A DNA stretch of 64,000 bases. Origin: Terriglobia bacterium (GTDB taxonomy: Bacteria; Acidobacteriota; Terriglobia; UBA7540). The translations under genes and the position numbers were made by a program. The notes beneath the pieces are model-generated. The model saw only the letters and a list, made by a program, of their open reading frames with translations. It did no database searches and was not told the DNA's origin. This document shows positions 46,894 through 56,824 of the stretch, in pieces. Numbering within the stretch: the first letter of the stretch is position 1; every line of letters starts with the position of its first letter. The stretch spans positions 1-64,000 of the forward strand of contig JASHPE010000058.1 of assembly GCA_030038235.1 (NCBI GenBank). Reading direction: 5' to 3'.

Positions 46894-49497
46894 CTACTTG
46901 TACCCTCCTTCAACCTTGATCCCGAAATTCACTTTCCCATGTGGGAAGTGCCTCTGGACCACGGTTGTCTTTGATAGGTTCGCGACTTGGACGCTGTATC
47001 CTTCCGGAACATCGATTTGATATGCCCGTGAATCTTCAGCACGGGTCCAACGCATGAATACGAACCCATCCGGAGTGGGCACGCGGCCTTCACACCAGTC
47101 GAGCGACAAATCCGTGAAGCGCAGGTGGACCGTTTTGTGAACCATGTCCACCTTGTAGAGGCCGAGCATGTCGCGATATAGCGCCGTCACGATATGCGCT
47201 TCAAAAGCGTGGTTCATGCTGGCTTCATTGGTGCTGTTCTCCCACAAGGTGCCGCTGATTTCCGCCATGTAGAGGAGATTGCTGATGGCTTCGTGCAGCA
47301 GTTGCTCGGTAAGGCCCGCACGCGAAAGCAGGTCCTGCCGCATGACATTACCCATGAAGGCATTGGACGGAGGTATGTCGGGATACGCATGGGTGGTGTG
47401 GCGGGCCGGTCCGAAGTCCGTGACGAGCGTGTGCCACAATTGCGGATAGCTTTGCGGCGTGGCAAGGTCGAAGAAGAAGGCATAGTACTGGCACGTTTCC
47501 GTGCGGTTGTGCGTGGGAGTCAACTTCCCGTCCTGGCGCACGGCGTTATCGACAAAGAAGTGACCGTCATATGATTGCTGACGAATAACCTTGCGAAGCG
47601 CTTCCGCCTGATCCGTCAACGTCGCGAGTTCGTAAAGGCGGCCGGCTGCCGCGAGCGCCGCCGCGTACAGCATGTTGCTGGGATAATTCACCGGCTGGAC
47701 ATAGTCGTTGGATTTCGACCACTCGACAAAGACCCATCCCTTCAAGTTCTCGACGAGGCCGTCGGAATTTTGAAATGGTTTGAAGTAGTCAAAAACCTTC
47801 AGCACGCGCTCCCGCAGCCCATCAACCATGGCGCGATCGCCGCTCCGCTCAAGGTATTGTTCCAGTTGGATAACGAACCAGAGAGCCCAGTTGGGGACGA
47901 AGTCTCCTCCCAGATGATCCGAGGGGTAGCAATCCGGCAGCATGCCGTCAGGCATATCCGCAAAATGATCGGGCAGCAGGTAGTTTTGAAACAGATTCCT
48001 CTCGGCGCAGGTGTGCCCGGTGAGCAGCGGCGCGGCGCTGGCTGAGAACAAAGGATCGCATAGCCAGCCGCCGCGTTCGCGCGTAGGGTTGTCCTGGTAA
48101 GTGTCGATCACGTTGCCGCGGAAGCATTCCCGTCCCGCCGCGAACAGCTTGTTCAACCGATCGTCACTGCTCGAGAAGTGTGCCGTCCAGACATCGGAAG
48201 CGGCATATTCGCGCAGATAGATGTGGTCGACGTCGCACTCGCCTTCGGTCACCATCAACTTGAGGAACTCAAGCCCGTAGGGCTCGAACGTCTCGAGATG
48301 GTACTCGCCGGGAGCCAGCCGGTAGGCAACAATGTTATCGCACATCAGGCGCTTGAAATCCACGTCGCCGTCGGTCAGCGTTTCGTCGAACGTGAAATAG
48401 AGCTTCGTCGGCGCGTGCGCCGTGACATGCGCGCCAAAGAAGCCCGGCAGGTCCGTGCCAAAGTCAAGCGTCTTGAATTGATTGGCCTTTAGCCGGATAG
48501 GATCATCACAAACGTAAGGCTCGTCAATGCGCGTGTTGACCGTGTTCTCCGTTCCTTGCAGCTCCAGGTAGGGTATTTCCGTCAGATCCGACCAGGCGTA
48601 ACCCAGCATGTCCGGGCCGATTCTGGCCGCGGAGGGAATCGAGCGGTCCTCGTACAGACTCTTTGGCGCCTTTGCGCCCCACTTGAACTCTCCCTCCGCC
48701 GCGATCATTTCCGGTTGACGCTTCGCGTAGTTCGGATACGGAACTCCACGATCGATGTAAAGTGCAGGCGGAAACACCGCGCACGTCACCGTCTGCATCG
48801 GCGCCTCGGGTCGCTCGCGCCACGCCGCCGATTGCTGGTCCAGGTGGTAGATCTCAGAGAACGTACGCTGGAACGTGTAGCGTTGCACCTTCTGCACGCG
48901 CTCGGTAAGGATCTGCGCCTCAAAGCGCTCCCCTTCGCCTGCGGTGGACGCCAGCACCTCGGAATCCGTCGTGACCTCGGCTTGGAGAAAAGATGGCTGG
49001 TCCAGGACGTAATAACTGTTCACGTTGTAGCCGGCCACTTCGGCACAGACAAAGTTGCGGCCATTCACCAGCAGCGGAGTGATGTCCCAAAGATCAACCC
49101 GGAAGTGGCCTTTGGGACCGCGCGCGGGTCCCCAGGCGTGAAACCTGCCATTAAGATAAAGGCGATAAAACGTGCACCCCGCCATGCGCAAATAAACGCG
49201 CTTTCCGACGGGAGCGTCAAACCCCGCGCGGAACCCAACCCAGAGATTCATCTCTTTCTCACGGCCCTCCGGCCAGATGCGCTTGGCGGAACGAAACGCA
49301 ATAAATGACCCTCGCGCAGCACTTCCCTGCCCGGCGTCATCAGCCGCGTACACCGGGAGATTCTTCGGCAAGCCGATGGATGCAACGGTCGCAGCAACGG
49401 AGCGGCCCAGAAATCGCCGGCGGTTGAAGAGTTCGTTTCTCACCCGATTCTTCAAGATGGTCTCCTCACGAATTGCCCTGGGGAGGCGAGCAGGCAC
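46894..49497 (-). CDS. GH78-like (alpha-L-rhamnosidase family) protein with Tat-like leader
   Basis: NRRRFLGRSVAATVASIGLP; DTYQDNPTRERGGWLCDPLFSASAA; GDFVPNWALWFVIQLEQYLERSGD. Confidence 0.8.
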   Translation of the reverse strand: MPARLPRAIREETILKNRVRNELFNRRRFLGRSVAATVASIGLPKNLPVYAADDAGQGSAARGSFIAFRSAKRIWPEGREKEMNLWVGFRAGFDAPVGKRVYLRMAGCTFYRLYLNGRFHAWGPARGPKGHFRVDLWDITPLLVNGRNFVCAEVAGYNVNSYYVLDQPSFLQAEVTTDSEVLASTAGEGERFEAQILTERVQKVQRYTFQRTFSEIYHLDQQSAAWRERPEAPMQTVTCAVFPPALYIDRGVPYPNYAKRQPEMIAAEGEFKWGAKAPKSLYEDRSIPSAARIGPDMLGYAWSDLTEIPYLELQGTENTVNTRIDEPYVCDDPIRLKANQFKTLDFGTDLPGFFGAHVTAHAPTKLYFTFDETLTDGDVDFKRLMCDNIVAYRLAPGEYHLETFEPYGLEFLKLMVTEGECDVDHIYLREYAASDVWTAHFSSSDDRLNKLFAAGRECFRGNVIDTYQDNPTRERGGWLCDPLFSASAAPLLTGHTCAERNLFQNYLLPDHFADMPDGMLPDCYPSDHLGGDFVPNWALWFVIQLEQYLERSGDRAMVDGLRERVLKVFDYFKPFQNSDGLVENLKGWVFVEWSKSNDYVQPVNYPSNMLYAAALAAAGRLYELATLTDQAEALRKVIRQQSYDGHFFVDNAVRQDGKLTPTHNRTETCQYYAFFFDLATPQSYPQLWHTLVTDFGPARHTTHAYPDIPPSNAFMGNVMRQDLLSRAGLTEQLLHEAISNLLYMAEISGTLWENSTNEASMNHAFEAHIVTALYRDMLGLYKVDMVHKTVHLRFTDLSLDWCEGRVPTPDGFVFMRWTRAEDSRAYQIDVPEGYSVQVANLSKTTVVQRHFPHGKVNFGIKVEGGYK

Positions 49498-49503
49498 GTC
49501 GGA

Positions 49504-51156
49504 TTAGAGCGTCTTCAGGTACGCGATCAGCGCGGCTTTGTCCGCAGCAGACAGGTCCAGGCCGTATTCATGGCCGGGGACGGCACGGTGAATGACCCCA
49601 TATCCCTTGAATCCCGTGGGCACGTAGTCGTCACGCAGGCGATTGGGATCGAACCAGTCTTCGAGCGTCGCGCAGGAGCCGTCGTGAGGAAACATACCGC
49701 GGTACCAGACGCCGCGCAGGGACGGCACCTTGTAGAAGCCCGTACCGCGCCGGGTCTTGAGCGCCAGCGCCGGGTCGGTGTGCAGTGAAACCGGCAGGAT
49801 GTCGAACTCCTTCAACCGATCCGCGGGCGGCGTGAAGCCTTCGGCAGGCGTCAGACGGTTGTTGGTGTAGAGCGGCGGCGTATGACAGCGCCCACAACCC
49901 TCCTCGGCGAACACCTGCTGCCCGCGTGCCGCGAGAGCGCTGAATTTGTTGGGATTTGGCGGAGGCTGGAGCGAATAGATGTAGAGCGCCAAAGCATAGA
50001 GCTGCTCGTCGCTGTACCGCTTGCGTTCCATAGGATCCGGAAGCGCTCCGGAGCCCGGTCCTTCGGGAACAAATCCGCTATAGCGTGCGAGGCCGCCCAC
50101 GTCCTGATTGAGCGAAGCGTAGGTCATGAGATCGCCGATCGACCTCTGCCGAACGAGGCCAGTGTGGTCGAGGTAGCGCCGCGCTTTCAGGCCCATCAAG
50201 TCCGGAGTCTGCACAGGATGAAACAAGCTGCTTCCGCTGCGATCCGTCATGCCGGGAGGAATCGCGCGCAAAGCGTCCACGATTTCATCGAGCGACATGG
50301 TTTCGAACCGATCGCTCAGGCCCGGGTCGATCCACGGCGCCGCGAATGACGATCGCAGAAATTTTCGCACCTGAGCCAGCAGCGCCTGGTGATCGCCCGC
50401 GCGCTCAAGTCCTTCGAGTCTTTCTGCCGCAGCCCCGTCGAAGGGGAAGTTTCCCTGGGCGCCCTTCACGACGGTTCCATCGTTCAGCACGCGGGTGTGA
50501 CACATCCCGCACGATTGCTGCCCGATCTCCACCACGCCTCTTTTGCGGATTACGTATCGGGCGAAGGGCAGGACGCCGTCACGCCCCACAGGCGGATGGA
50601 TGGCCCCATACCAGGCTGGGGTTCGAACCTGGTCCACGCTGACCACCGACGCCCCCCACGGGTCGGTGTCGTAGGCAATGGGAGCGTCGAAAACAAGTTC
50701 GCCGGCCTTGATCCAGTCCGCCTCGGTCTCAAGCGGAGGCGCGTGTGACTGTCCGTCGTAGCCGACACCCCAGAGAATCTGCGGCTCCTGCTGCTTGAGC
50801 CAGTCAAAGTATCCAGCGGGCTCACGGCCGGGCGCGTAGACCGCATAGCTCTTGTAGATCAGCCGCCGCGGGATCCGGTAGTAGTACTCCCAGGCGATCT
50901 CCACGGGCGAGTATTTCGCTTCAGCGAGAGGCACCTGAAGGTTGACGACCGTTCCCTCGTCCCACCCTTGTGGGATGTTCGGGCGAAACCCTGGAGCGGC
51001 GGCCGGCGCGGACCCGTCCGCCGCACGCGTATTTACCGACAGGATGCCCGTGTGACCCGCTTTTTCGCCCTGGCCGGACCGCACGCCGCAGTAGTCCGCC
51101 GTTGCGGTCGCGAATCCGAACCATGAGAGTGCGAGAACAATGAGCGCGCGTCGCAT
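49504..51156 (-). CDS. Di-haem cytochrome c / c-peroxidase-like protein
   Basis: Two CxxCH motifs: CGMCHTR, CGRCHTPPLYTN; signal peptide. Confidence 0.85.
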   Translation of the reverse strand: MRRALIVLALSWFGFATATADYCGVRSGQGEKAGHTGILSVNTRAADGSAPAAAPGFRPNIPQGWDEGTVVNLQVPLAEAKYSPVEIAWEYYYRIPRRLIYKSYAVYAPGREPAGYFDWLKQQEPQILWGVGYDGQSHAPPLETEADWIKAGELVFDAPIAYDTDPWGASVVSVDQVRTPAWYGAIHPPVGRDGVLPFARYVIRKRGVVEIGQQSCGMCHTRVLNDGTVVKGAQGNFPFDGAAAERLEGLERAGDHQALLAQVRKFLRSSFAAPWIDPGLSDRFETMSLDEIVDALRAIPPGMTDRSGSSLFHPVQTPDLMGLKARRYLDHTGLVRQRSIGDLMTYASLNQDVGGLARYSGFVPEGPGSGALPDPMERKRYSDEQLYALALYIYSLQPPPNPNKFSALAARGQQVFAEEGCGRCHTPPLYTNNRLTPAEGFTPPADRLKEFDILPVSLHTDPALALKTRRGTGFYKVPSLRGVWYRGMFPHDGSCATLEDWFDPNRLRDDYVPTGFKGYGVIHRAVPGHEYGLDLSAADKAALIAYLKTL

Positions 51157-51505
51157 AGCGTATTATCGAGTTTAACGCGACTCGGGTGGCATGAGCCCAC
51201 CACAAACTGTAAGACCGTGGCGCGAATTCAACCGAAAGTCAAGGGTCTCGTGAACAAGAGTTCAATCAGAACACACCATCCCCTGGGCTTCGGTTCCAGC
51301 GGCGGCGAACATCACCCCCGTTGGCGGAGCGGGCGGGCTGGCGCGGGGTCGAAACCCCGGCTCGTGAAAAAGCAGCCGCCTGCGCCAGCCCGCTTTTTTG
51401 CTTGACATCTCGACCACAGTATGATAAGAGTAATATTTACATGTCAATCGGATTGAGCCTCGCTCATTCCAACGGCTCCTCGCCACCTACCGGACACCGT
51501 CGTGC

Positions 51506-51816
51506 CTTCCAAAGCCAACCAAACCCATTGCAGTTAACTGGCGTGGATTCAGTGGGTTACGTCATAAACTGGGACTGCCAAACCCATTGCGCTTATCCCG
51601 AGTGTTTTCATCAACTTAACCCCGAAAAATGGCCCCTTTTTCGCAAAAAGATAGTTGTCCGCCGCGCTCCAAAGCCAGCAAACCCATTCCAACTAACCTC
51701 AACGTATTCAGTGGCTTATACTCGAAATGGCCTGCGCCAAACCCATTGCAGCTATCTCCTTCTGTTTCAGTATCTTAAGCCAGAAAATCGCACGCTTTTG
51801 AGCGCAAGATGGCCGT
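51506..51816. repeat. Composite tandem repeat locus B upstream of ilvB, same family as locus A
   Basis: CAAACCCATT at 51520, 51579, 51679, 51738 (59, 100, 59 bp steps). Confidence 0.9.
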
Positions 51817-52113
51817 TCGTAGTGTCGGTGCCGTCCCATGAGCTCAGTCATCAGTTGGTCAGGCGGTCAGGACGTCAGTTCGTCAGAGTTCTCAGTCACC
51901 AGGGATGGGGCGGGCGCTCGGCGGTCACTGGGGCGGCCAAGAGCCGAAAATGTGGTCGGAACGAAGCTGGAATCTCCAACCGATTCAGCGACTTGTCCCG
52001 AAGACTTCGCCCTCTTTGGCTGTCAACTGTCAACTCCCTTCAAAATCCACTTTACCTACCGACCGGTCGGAAGGTATTATGATTGGGTCAGAATTGAGGG
52101 AGAAGGTTGAGCC

Positions 52114-53826
52114 ATGACCAAGACCGGCGCCGCGATTCTTTGGGAATGCCTGGAGCGCGAAGGCGTGCAGCATGTCTTCGGATACCCGGGCGGTGCGATC
52201 CTGCCCGCCTATGACGCGCTGAAGCACAGCACGATTCATCATGTGCTGGTGCGCCACGAGCAGGGCGCCACCCACATGGCGGACGGCTATGCCCGCGCCA
52301 GCGGACGCGTGGGCGTCGCCGTCGCAACCTCCGGGCCGGGCGCGACCAACATGGTCACGGGCATCGCCACCGCCATGCTCGACTCGTCGCCGATCGTCTG
52401 CATCACCGGCCAGGTGGGCAGCAAGCTGATCGGCTCGGACGCGTTCCAGGAGACTGACATCACCGGCGTCACGCTGCCCATCACCAAGCACAATTACCTG
52501 GTGACGCGCCCGGACGACTTGGCGCGCACGCTGCGCGAGGCGTTCTATGTGGCGCGTTCCGGACGGCCGGGGCCGGTGCTCGTGGACATCACCAAGGACG
52601 CGCAACAGTCGTCCTGCGAGTTCGATTGGGAGGCGGCGCGGCCGCAGTTGCCCGGCTACCGTCCCGATCTATCGCCGACCCCGAAAGAGTACGCGCAGGC
52701 GCTCGACTTGATCCAGAACGCGAAGCGCCCGGTGATCCTCGCCGGTCACGGCATCCTGGTGTCGGGCGCGATGCCAGAGATCCGCGAGTTCGCCGACCGG
52801 ACCGGCATCCCCGTCGCCATGACGCTGCTCGGTCTCGGCGCCTTGCCCGCTTCCCACCCGCTTAATCTCGGCATGATGGGCATGCACGGTGAAGCCTGGG
52901 TGAATCAAACCATTCAGGACGCCGACCTGCTGATCGCCGTCGGCATGCGTTTCGACGATCGCGTGACGGGCAGCCTGAAGACCTACGCTCCGAGCGCCAA
53001 AAAGATCCACCTCGATATCGATCCCGCCGAAATCAACAAGAACGTCAAGGTGGACGTGGCGCTCATCGGCGACGTGCGCGAAGTGCTGCGCGAGCTGCTG
53101 CCGCAGATCCAGGCGGCCGATTGCAGCGAGTGGCGCGATCATATCGACGGTCTGAAAGGCGACGCCGCCGTGCGTGACATCCAGAACCTGCCCGACAACG
53201 GCCATCTCTACGCCGCGCACGTGATCAACGACCTGTGGCGCGAGACCCGCGACGGCCAGACCGTGGTGGTTACCGATGTAGGCCAGCACCAGATGTGGGA
53301 GGCCCAGTACTACAAGCACGATCAGCCGTACTCGCTCATCACTTCCGGCGGCCTCGGCACCATGGGATTCGCGCTCCCGGCCTCCATCGGAGTCAAAGTG
53401 GCGTGCCCCGAGGCGGAGGTCTGGGTTGTGGTGGGCGACGGCGGATTCCAGATGACCATGGCGGAGCTCGCCACCATGGTGCAGGAGAATCTCAAGATCA
53501 ACATCGCCATCATCAATAACGGCTATCTGGGGATGGTGCGCCAGTGGCAGGAGTTCTTCTACGAGCGCAACTACGCCGCCACGCCGCTGCTGAATCCCGA
53601 CTTCGTGAAGTTGGGCGAGGCGTACGGCATCCGCAGCCTGGCGGTCAGCGAGCGCGCGGGCGTGATTCCGGCCGTGCAGGCGGCGCGCGAGCACGATGGT
53701 CCGGTGCTGATTGATTTCAAGGTCGAGCAGGAAGACTCCGTCTATCCGATGGTCGCAGCCGGAGCCGCGCTGCACGAGATGATCCGCCGGCCGAATCCGC
53801 TGGAGGAGACAGCGGAGGACGAGTGA
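52114..53826 (+). CDS. ilvB: Acetolactate synthase large subunit
   Basis: LEREGVQHVFGYPGGAILPAYDAL; HEQGATHMADGYARASGRVGVAVATSGPGATNMVTGIATA; VGDGGFQMTMAELATMVQENLKINIAIINNGYLGMVRQWQEFFY. Confidence 0.97.
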   Translation: MTKTGAAILWECLEREGVQHVFGYPGGAILPAYDALKHSTIHHVLVRHEQGATHMADGYARASGRVGVAVATSGPGATNMVTGIATAMLDSSPIVCITGQVGSKLIGSDAFQETDITGVTLPITKHNYLVTRPDDLARTLREAFYVARSGRPGPVLVDITKDAQQSSCEFDWEAARPQLPGYRPDLSPTPKEYAQALDLIQNAKRPVILAGHGILVSGAMPEIREFADRTGIPVAMTLLGLGALPASHPLNLGMMGMHGEAWVNQTIQDADLLIAVGMRFDDRVTGSLKTYAPSAKKIHLDIDPAEINKNVKVDVALIGDVREVLRELLPQIQAADCSEWRDHIDGLKGDAAVRDIQNLPDNGHLYAAHVINDLWRETRDGQTVVVTDVGQHQMWEAQYYKHDQPYSLITSGGLGTMGFALPASIGVKVACPEAEVWVVVGDGGFQMTMAELATMVQENLKINIAIINNGYLGMVRQWQEFFYERNYAATPLLNPDFVKLGEAYGIRSLAVSERAGVIPAVQAAREHDGPVLIDFKVEQEDSVYPMVAAGAALHEMIRRPNPLEETAEDE

Positions 53827-53960
53827 GGGTCGAAGTCGAAAGCTGAAAGTCGAAAGTCGAAGAGCGAAACTCGGTGTCCTTAGGAGTCAGACCGGCTTGG
53901 TGCTGCGAGTTTCGAATTTCGAGTTTCGGCTCTGAACTGTCGACTCTCGACTTCTGGACG
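53824..53960. repeat. GTCGAAA-word tract forming an inverted repeat between ilvB and ilvN
   Basis: GTCGAAGTCGAAAGCTGAAAGTCGAAAGTCGAAGAGCGAAACTCG ... CGAGTTTCGAATTTCGAGTTTCGGCTCTGAACTGTCGACTCTCGACTTC. Confidence 0.85.
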
Positions 53961-53966
53961 ACAGAC

Positions 53967-54521
53967 ATGATGAACACATTTGTAGTCTACGTGGAAAACA
54001 AGCCGGGCGTGCTGACGCGTGTGGCGTCGCTGTTCCGACGCCGCGCCTTCAACATCGACTCGCTGACCGTCGGGCGCACGGAAAAGCCGGAAGTCTCGCG
54101 CATGACGATCACGGCGGACGCCGACCCGGACCAGGCGCGCCGCATCGAGGCGAATCTCTACAAGCTGGTGAACGTCCTGCTGGTGGAGAACGTCACCCAG
54201 GAAGCCACCATCGTGCGCGACCTTGCCATGATCAAGGTCTCGGCGCAGCACGAGGAACGATCTCACGTGCTGGAGCTGGCCAGCGTATTTCGCGCGCGCG
54301 TGGTGGACGTGTCGCCGGATTCGCTCACCATCGAGATTACCGGCGCCGAAGACAAGATCGATGGGCTACTGGAGGTCCTGCGGCCTTACGGCGTGCTGGA
54401 AATGGTGCGGACCGGGATCGTGGCCATGCGGCGCGGCAAGAAGTCCGGCGCACTGGCCGCGTCGGCGACTAATGGCACAGCGCAAATTGCAATGGATGAC
54501 GACGCGTCGCAGTCGGTGTAG
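53967..54521 (+). CDS. ilvN: Acetolactate synthase small subunit
   Basis: MMNTFVVYVENKPGVLTRVASLFRRRAFNIDSLTVGRTEKPEVSRMTI. Confidence 0.96.
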   Translation: MMNTFVVYVENKPGVLTRVASLFRRRAFNIDSLTVGRTEKPEVSRMTITADADPDQARRIEANLYKLVNVLLVENVTQEATIVRDLAMIKVSAQHEERSHVLELASVFRARVVDVSPDSLTIEITGAEDKIDGLLEVLRPYGVLEMVRTGIVAMRRGKKSGALAASATNGTAQIAMDDDASQSV

Positions 54522-54697
54522 CGCCGGTGTTCCGGCGGGCGGTTGTAGCGCCGGCATCCTCACCGGCGGGCGGTTGTAGCGCCGGTGTTCCGACGGGCGG
54601 TTGTAGCGCCGGCATCCTCACTGGCGGGCGGTTGTAGCGCCGGTGTCCTCACCGGCGGGCGGGTTGTAGCGCCGGTGTCCTCACCGGCGGGCGGTTG
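54515..54697. repeat. Tandem array of six GTAGCGCCGG(T/C)...GGCGGGCGG units
   Basis: TGTAGCGCCGG at 54517, 54544, 54575, 54602, 54633, 54665 (27/31/27/31/32-bp steps). Confidence 0.97.
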
Positions 54698-54720
54698 TGT
54701 GTGAGAGGCGGGAGGAAACG

Positions 54721-55332
54721 TTAAAAAGACGGATTCCAGATCGCGCGCAAATCCAGCACGAAGCCGGGAGGCACCGGCTCACCCGAGATCGAGGCAGGCG
54801 CCTCGAGGGTCCGCACTTCGCCGGGAGTATAAACGTTGACTTGAACCGACGCGGGCAGGATCAGCCATCCGAGACGCAATCCGCACTCGCAGTATTCTTC
54901 CATCTTTGCCGTCAGTTCGGAGATCTCATCCGTCGGCGAGGCAACCTCGATCACGAAATCCGGACACAGGGGCAGAAACCGCTTCTTGTCGGCGCTCGCC
55001 AGTTCCGCCAGCCGCGAACGCAGGACCCAGGCTGCGTCCGGCGCGCGCGTGGCCCCATTGGGAAGCGCAAATCCCGTGCTGGAATCGAAAGCGACGCCGG
55101 TACCGTCTTGCAGCGCCCAGACCCTGAGTTGTCCAAACACTTCTCCGCTTTGATAACCGGAGTAACCCCCTGCCGGCGACATCACGAGGATCTCTCCTTT
55201 CGCGGTCCGCTCGATGCGGAGTTCACGGTTGGCCTGACAGAAGCGGAAAAACTGCTCCTCGTTCCAGTTCAATACGCCGGGGGGCAGGCGCAGCGCGCCC
55301 GGGACGTCCGGAATGGAAACGGTGAGTTGCAT
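54721..55332 (-). CDS. Uma2 family endonuclease-like protein
   Basis: LRIERTAKGEILVMSPAGGYSGYQSGEVFGQL...DSSTGFALPNGATRAPDAAWV...CPDFVIEVASPTD. Confidence 0.9.
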   Translation of the reverse strand: MQLTVSIPDVPGALRLPPGVLNWNEEQFFRFCQANRELRIERTAKGEILVMSPAGGYSGYQSGEVFGQLRVWALQDGTGVAFDSSTGFALPNGATRAPDAAWVLRSRLAELASADKKRFLPLCPDFVIEVASPTDEISELTAKMEEYCECGLRLGWLILPASVQVNVYTPGEVRTLEAPASISGEPVPPGFVLDLRAIWNPSF

Positions 55333-55347
55333 CGCACTTATTCTACA

Positions 55348-55440
55348 TCAGGGAGCGGGGAATCGGGAGTTGGGAGTAGGGCGGCGAGGATCTCGCGAAT
55401 CCTACGCCCTGTTCCCGATTCCCAACTCCCTGCTCGCCAC
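55348..55440. repeat. TCGGGAGTTGGGA-type inverted repeat tract
   Basis: GGGAGCGGGGAATCGGGAGTTGGGAGTAGGGC ... GCCCTGTTCCCGATTCCCAACTCCCTGCTCGCC. Confidence 0.8.
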
Positions 55441-55561
55441 TCCGGTTATAATCGTTCATTTCCAACGGGCCAAGCGCAAATTGCCAGGCAGCGGCCGGCG
55501 CTTGCGGCGCATCGGACTTTCTGGACTTGCTCGGGCGGAATCCGTAATCAGTGGAGACAAG

Positions 55562-56824
55562 GTGAATTCGTTGCACACTCGACGTGTTTCGGCGGCGCTT
55601 GGCGCGGTAACGGCTTGCTTGCTGGCCGCGCTCGGCGCGCGCGCGGCGGGTCAGGCGGGCGGCGCCACATCCGTGCTGTCCGCCACCAGCTTTACCTTCG
55701 GCGCTGAGCCCGTGGGGACGCCGGGCCCATCGCAGACTCTGACCGTGACCAATACCGGCGCTGCGACGCTCAACATCGTGACCATCGCCGTCGTAGGTCC
55801 CGACTTCTCTCAAACGAATACCTGCGGCAACTCGGTTGCCCCCGGAACGAACTGCGCCATCGACATCGTATTCGACCCTATCGCGTTCGGAACGCGAAAC
55901 GGGAGCATTACCATCTCGTCGAACGCCGCCAATAGCCCGCAGAGTGTGACTCTTGTGGGTACGGGAATGGGCCCGGCCGTGAGGATCTCCTCCGCAGCTC
56001 TGACCTTTCCGAGCCAGCTCGTGAGCACCACCAGTCCGCAGCAAACGCTGGTGGTCGGCAGCACGGGTGACACACCGCTGACGATTTCCACGATCACCGT
56101 GACAGGTCCTTTCAGCGAAAACGATACCTGTGTGATCGCGGCGCTGGATCCCGGTCAGGTGTGCTTTATCAATGTTTTCTTCAGTCCGCTTGCCGGCGGC
56201 CCAGCTCCGGGCACTCTGACGCTCAATGACGACGCTTACCCCATTATACAGACGGTAGCCCTGAGCGGCACGGGCGCCGATTTCTCCATGGTGCTCTCTC
56301 CAACCACAAATTCGACCTCGTCGGGCGGGAGCGCCAATTACAGCGTGTCGGTCGGTTCGGTTGGCGGCTTTTCAGGCACCGTGACTCTCGGTTGCGGCGG
56401 TCTCAGCTCCGGGATCGGCTGCAGCTTCTCTCCTTCCAGCGTCTCCGTGAGCGGGTCGACTGCCGCAACATCCATGATGACGGTGTCCACCACCGCGTCG
56501 TCGTCCCGCGTTCCGCCCGGCGGAGGCCGGCGTCCGCGGGATCCTGGCTTCCGACTTGGTCCGTTGTGGCTCGGGATTTGCCTGTTGTCAGCTCTGACCG
56601 GCTTGGCTGTGCTTCGCCGGCGTCACAGGGGATTGGTGCTCGGAACAATCGCCGCGGCTGCGGTGCTTCTGGCTGCTTTGGCGATGCCCGGCTGCGGAGT
56701 CAGTCACAGCACCGCTCCCAAGACTACCGGCGCGGGCACTTACTACCTTATTGTGACCGGAACCACGCCCGCGGGATCTCTTACGATACAAAACACCGCG
56801 ACTTTCAGCCTGGTCGTGAACTAG
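55562..56824 (+). CDS. Choice-of-anchor D / Ig-like domain secreted protein
   Basis: SATSFTFGAEPVGTPGPSQTLTVTNTGAATLNI...ISSNAANSPQSVTLVGTG; C-terminal TM; GTG start after GGAGACAAG. Confidence 0.8.
   Translation: MNSLHTRRVSAALGAVTACLLAALGARAAGQAGGATSVLSATSFTFGAEPVGTPGPSQTLTVTNTGAATLNIVTIAVVGPDFSQTNTCGNSVAPGTNCAIDIVFDPIAFGTRNGSITISSNAANSPQSVTLVGTGMGPAVRISSAALTFPSQLVSTTSPQQTLVVGSTGDTPLTISTITVTGPFSENDTCVIAALDPGQVCFINVFFSPLAGGPAPGTLTLNDDAYPIIQTVALSGTGADFSMVLSPTTNSTSSGGSANYSVSVGSVGGFSGTVTLGCGGLSSGIGCSFSPSSVSVSGSTAATSMMTVSTTASSSRVPPGGGRRPRDPGFRLGPLWLGICLLSALTGLAVLRRRHRGLVLGTIAAAAVLLAALAMPGCGVSHSTAPKTTGAGTYYLIVTGTTPAGSLTIQNTATFSLVVN

Noticed and set aside
50615-50635. GGTTCGAACC as a possible tRNA T-loop
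   Set aside because: Lies inside the cytochrome c coding sequence with no acceptor stem or anticodon arm.
52669-53775. 368-aa minus-strand ORF
   Set aside because: Antisense shadow of ilvB.
54515-54697. CRISPR-like array at the GTAGCGCC units
   Set aside because: Units are contiguous with no unique spacers; it is a simple tandem repeat.
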